From a bacterium (GTDB taxonomy: Bacteria > Zhuqueibacterota > Zhuqueibacteria > Residuimicrobiales > Residuimicrobiaceae), in the NCBI GenBank assembly GCA_012523655.1, contig JAAYTV010000616.1, positions 1 through 7,431 of the forward strand: 7,431 bases of DNA, given 5' to 3'. Position numbers and translations under genes: made by a program. The notes below the pieces were generated by a model that saw only the letters and a program-made list of their open reading frames with translations, was not told the DNA's origin and did not search any database. How positions within the stretch are numbered: position 1 is the stretch's first letter; every line of letters begins with the position of its first letter. Below are positions 5,935-7,431 of this stretch, in pieces.

Positions 5935-7218
5935 CTACTCCACCTTGACCAGACGAAAATCCCCCGATCCCTGCCGATCGGTAAAAATAAAACGTTTGTT
6001 CAACCGGCGATATTGCCAGATCTCCACCGCCGGCATGCCGGGTTCGGTGGCGTGTCTTTCGATCTCATCGGGCGTGCCGTTGCGCACCAGCACCCGGCCC
6101 CGATCGCTTTTCCAGCCGACCAGCCCGAGGCCGGCCACGCTGAAATTCTTATCGGCAAAATCGATGCGCCGAAAAAATTCTTCGCGCAGTTCATTCACTT
6201 TCGTGTCCGGTGTCGGATCCCGCTGTTGCCAGAACTCGGCCAACAGCCGCTGCCGTTCGCTGCCGGACGCGGCACGGATTTTTTCCAGATCATGGCCGCG
6301 GGCGATGAGCGCGAGCTGCTCCAACTCCCTGTCCGCCAACCCGTCTTGGGTCTGCATCGGCATGCGGCCCCAATGGACGAAAAAGGAGCGTTCGTTCTTC
6401 ACCCGCACCGCCCCGGCGGTGGCCTGCACGCTCAGCAGATACTCGCCGGGCTGCGTGATCAGTTCATTCAACTGCAGACATTGCGCAGACACTCCGCCGG
6501 GCACCACATATCGGCGCCGGCCCGCCTTCTGTCCGTTGGCCAGCGCAAGAGAGTACTCGACGGTAATGCTGTCCCGGCCGGTTCCGTACAACTCAAAATA
6601 CGCGCCCACTTGCGATCCTTCATCCCTAAAGCCCTCGCGCAGGTTGGGCGTGAAACGGCGCAGACCCGCATGGCAGTCCTGTTGATCGGTCATCACCAGA
6701 TCGCTGATCTGCAACGACGGCCGGCTGTAGTCGGTCAGTTTGAGCGCGATCGGCCGTCCCATGTTCACCTGCGTTTCAGCATCCAGCCATTGGATCTGGT
6801 AGGTATAGTCCTCCGGCGGCAGCGTAAAACACAGGCGCTTCATCATTGGACGTTGCCGGCTGTTGGTGGAGGCGAAATCGTTGACCGCGACGGTGTCATG
6901 AATGCTCTCAAACGCCGCCACTTCCTTCTTCCGGTTGTAGATGATGACGGAGAGTTCATAGTTGGCGCGATACCAGGTGTCCGACATTTTCACAAAGGTC
7001 AACATGTCGTTGACCAGGGCGAAATGAAATTGCACCTGATTCAGGCGGCGGTCGGTGGAATCCGCAAAGCTGTAAATCCGGTAGGCAAAGATATCCTGTC
7101 CATAGGGATTGCGCCCCGGTTCGCCGCCGGGCCCGCCCGGCAAGCGGTTTCCCATCTGCCCCCAGGCCAGAGCGGCCCATAGCAGGATCGGAAATAAACC
7201 ACGCCTGTATCGTATCAT
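5935..7218 (-). CDS. Secreted GWxTD domain-containing protein
   Basis: This 427-aa protein opens with a signal peptide: MIRYRRG, then a hydrophobic LFPILLWAALAWG core, with likely cleavage near residue 20. A Gly/Pro-rich linker follows, then beta-rich segments (60-285) such as YELSVIIYNRKKEVAAF, suggesting Ig-like sandwich domains. The C-terminal third is a typical GWxTD domain: EFWQQRDPTPDTKVNELREEF (328-348), the signature GWKSDRGRVLVRNGTPDEIER (368-388; Ser replaces Thr), EIWQY (399-403) and FTDRQGSGDFRLV (412-424). These proteins are exported and common in Calditrichota, KSB1 and related phyla; their function is not established. An AAGGA lies only 2 nt before the ATG at 7218, but this start is needed for the signal peptide. 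The gene follows the metF-like gene by 53 bp, so the two may be co-transcribed without a clear functional tie. Confidence 0.88.
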   Translation of the reverse strand: MIRYRRGLFPILLWAALAWGQMGNRLPGGPGGEPGRNPYGQDIFAYRIYSFADSTDRRLNQVQFHFALVNDMLTFVKMSDTWYRANYELSVIIYNRKKEVAAFESIHDTVAVNDFASTNSRQRPMMKRLCFTLPPEDYTYQIQWLDAETQVNMGRPIALKLTDYSRPSLQISDLVMTDQQDCHAGLRRFTPNLREGFRDEGSQVGAYFELYGTGRDSITVEYSLALANGQKAGRRRYVVPGGVSAQCLQLNELITQPGEYLLSVQATAGAVRVKNERSFFVHWGRMPMQTQDGLADRELEQLALIARGHDLEKIRAASGSERQRLLAEFWQQRDPTPDTKVNELREEFFRRIDFADKNFSVAGLGLVGWKSDRGRVLVRNGTPDEIERHATEPGMPAVEIWQYRRLNKRFIFTDRQGSGDFRLVKVE

Positions 7219-7271
7219 AGTCCTTCTTTTCCGTTAAATGCACAAGGGTTCACCGCGCTGTAAAAACCGGG

Positions 7272-7431
7272 TCAACGGAGCACGGCCAGCACCTCCAGGG
7301 CGATCTCATATTTATCTTTGCTGAAAGGGGGCATGAGATAAAGACCCTGGATCGGCGTCCGATCGCGCAACGCTTGAATCGACCGTTGAGCGATGTCGAT
7401 GCCGATGGCGCGGCTCTCTCCGGCGTCTGCA
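7272..7431 (-). CDS. C-terminus of bifunctional homocysteine S-methyltransferase/methylenetetrahydrofolate reductase, truncated by the window
   Basis: The minus-strand frame entering at 7430 reads ADAGESRAIGIDIAQRSIQA, continues through LRDRTPIQGLYLMPPFSKDK, and ends at a TGA at 7274-7272, giving the last 52 residues of a longer protein. The GLYLMPPF motif and the ALEVL ending match the extreme C-terminus of the 5,10-methylenetetrahydrofolate reductase domain in two-domain BHMT-like/MetF proteins (YitJ type), where GVYLMPPFGRY is typical. If so, the full enzyme would make methyl-THF and methionine in the cytoplasm. A stand-alone MetF cannot be excluded because the N-terminal part is outside the window. 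The GWxTD gene begins 53 bp downstream. Confidence 0.7.
   Translation of the reverse strand, partial: ADAGESRAIGIDIAQRSIQALRDRTPIQGLYLMPPFSKDKYEIALEVLAVLR

Noticed and set aside
6013..7182. A 389-aa plus-strand open frame opposite the GWxTD gene
   Set aside because: The minus-strand product has a signal peptide and a full GWxTD domain. The antisense reading has no recognisable pattern and is long only because of high GC.
1..7431. Search for CRISPR repeats, tRNA genes, insertion-sequence ends, toxin-antitoxin pairs or defence genes
   Set aside because: No regularly spaced repeats, tRNA-like folds, transposase motifs or defence-protein motifs were seen on either strand.

Overview
The window looks like a piece of bacterial chromosome, probably from an uncultured lineage of the KSB1/Calditrichota/Zixibacteria type. 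That placement is an inference. It rests mainly on a GWxTD-domain secreted protein, a family I associate with those phyla, together with a DUF6259-like glycosidase tail and corrinoid-type URO-D proteins. No rRNA, tRNA, CRISPR array or transposase is visible.

Left part (1-1924, plus strand). The 3' end of a probable carbohydrate-active enzyme is translationally coupled (ATGA overlap) to an SGNH/GDSL esterase, which reads as the end of a polysaccharide or glycoside degradation operon. A gap of about 430 bp follows with no supportable gene, although it carries a compound inverted repeat and a weak minus-strand open frame. Next is an isolated 170-aa gene of a conserved family of unknown function that I also associate with phage genomes.

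Middle and right part (2079-7431, all minus strand). In transcription order, starting from the right edge: the C-terminus of a bifunctional homocysteine S-methyltransferase/methylenetetrahydrofolate reductase; a secreted GWxTD protein; a promoter-bearing gap; a two-TM membrane protein with a possible PH-like domain; a SWIM zinc-finger protein; an Ldh_2-family NAD(P)-dependent dehydrogenase; and a URO-D-superfamily protein. The last four genes are separated by only 46, 60 and 86 bp and are probably one transcription unit started from a TTGATA-18-TATATT promoter upstream of the membrane protein.

The two halves converge on a 154-bp spacer that holds a long imperfect inverted repeat with an alternative pairing. 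Ldh_2 plus URO-D looks like a small catabolic or C1-transfer module, and the partial metF-like gene at the edge fits a methyl-transfer theme, but no corrinoid protein or reactivase lies inside the window. I found no clear new multi-gene system. The least explained items are the membrane/SWIM gene pair, the 170-aa orphan gene, and the URO-D protein with a His/Ser stretch where corrinoid methyltransferases have the third zinc-ligand Cys.
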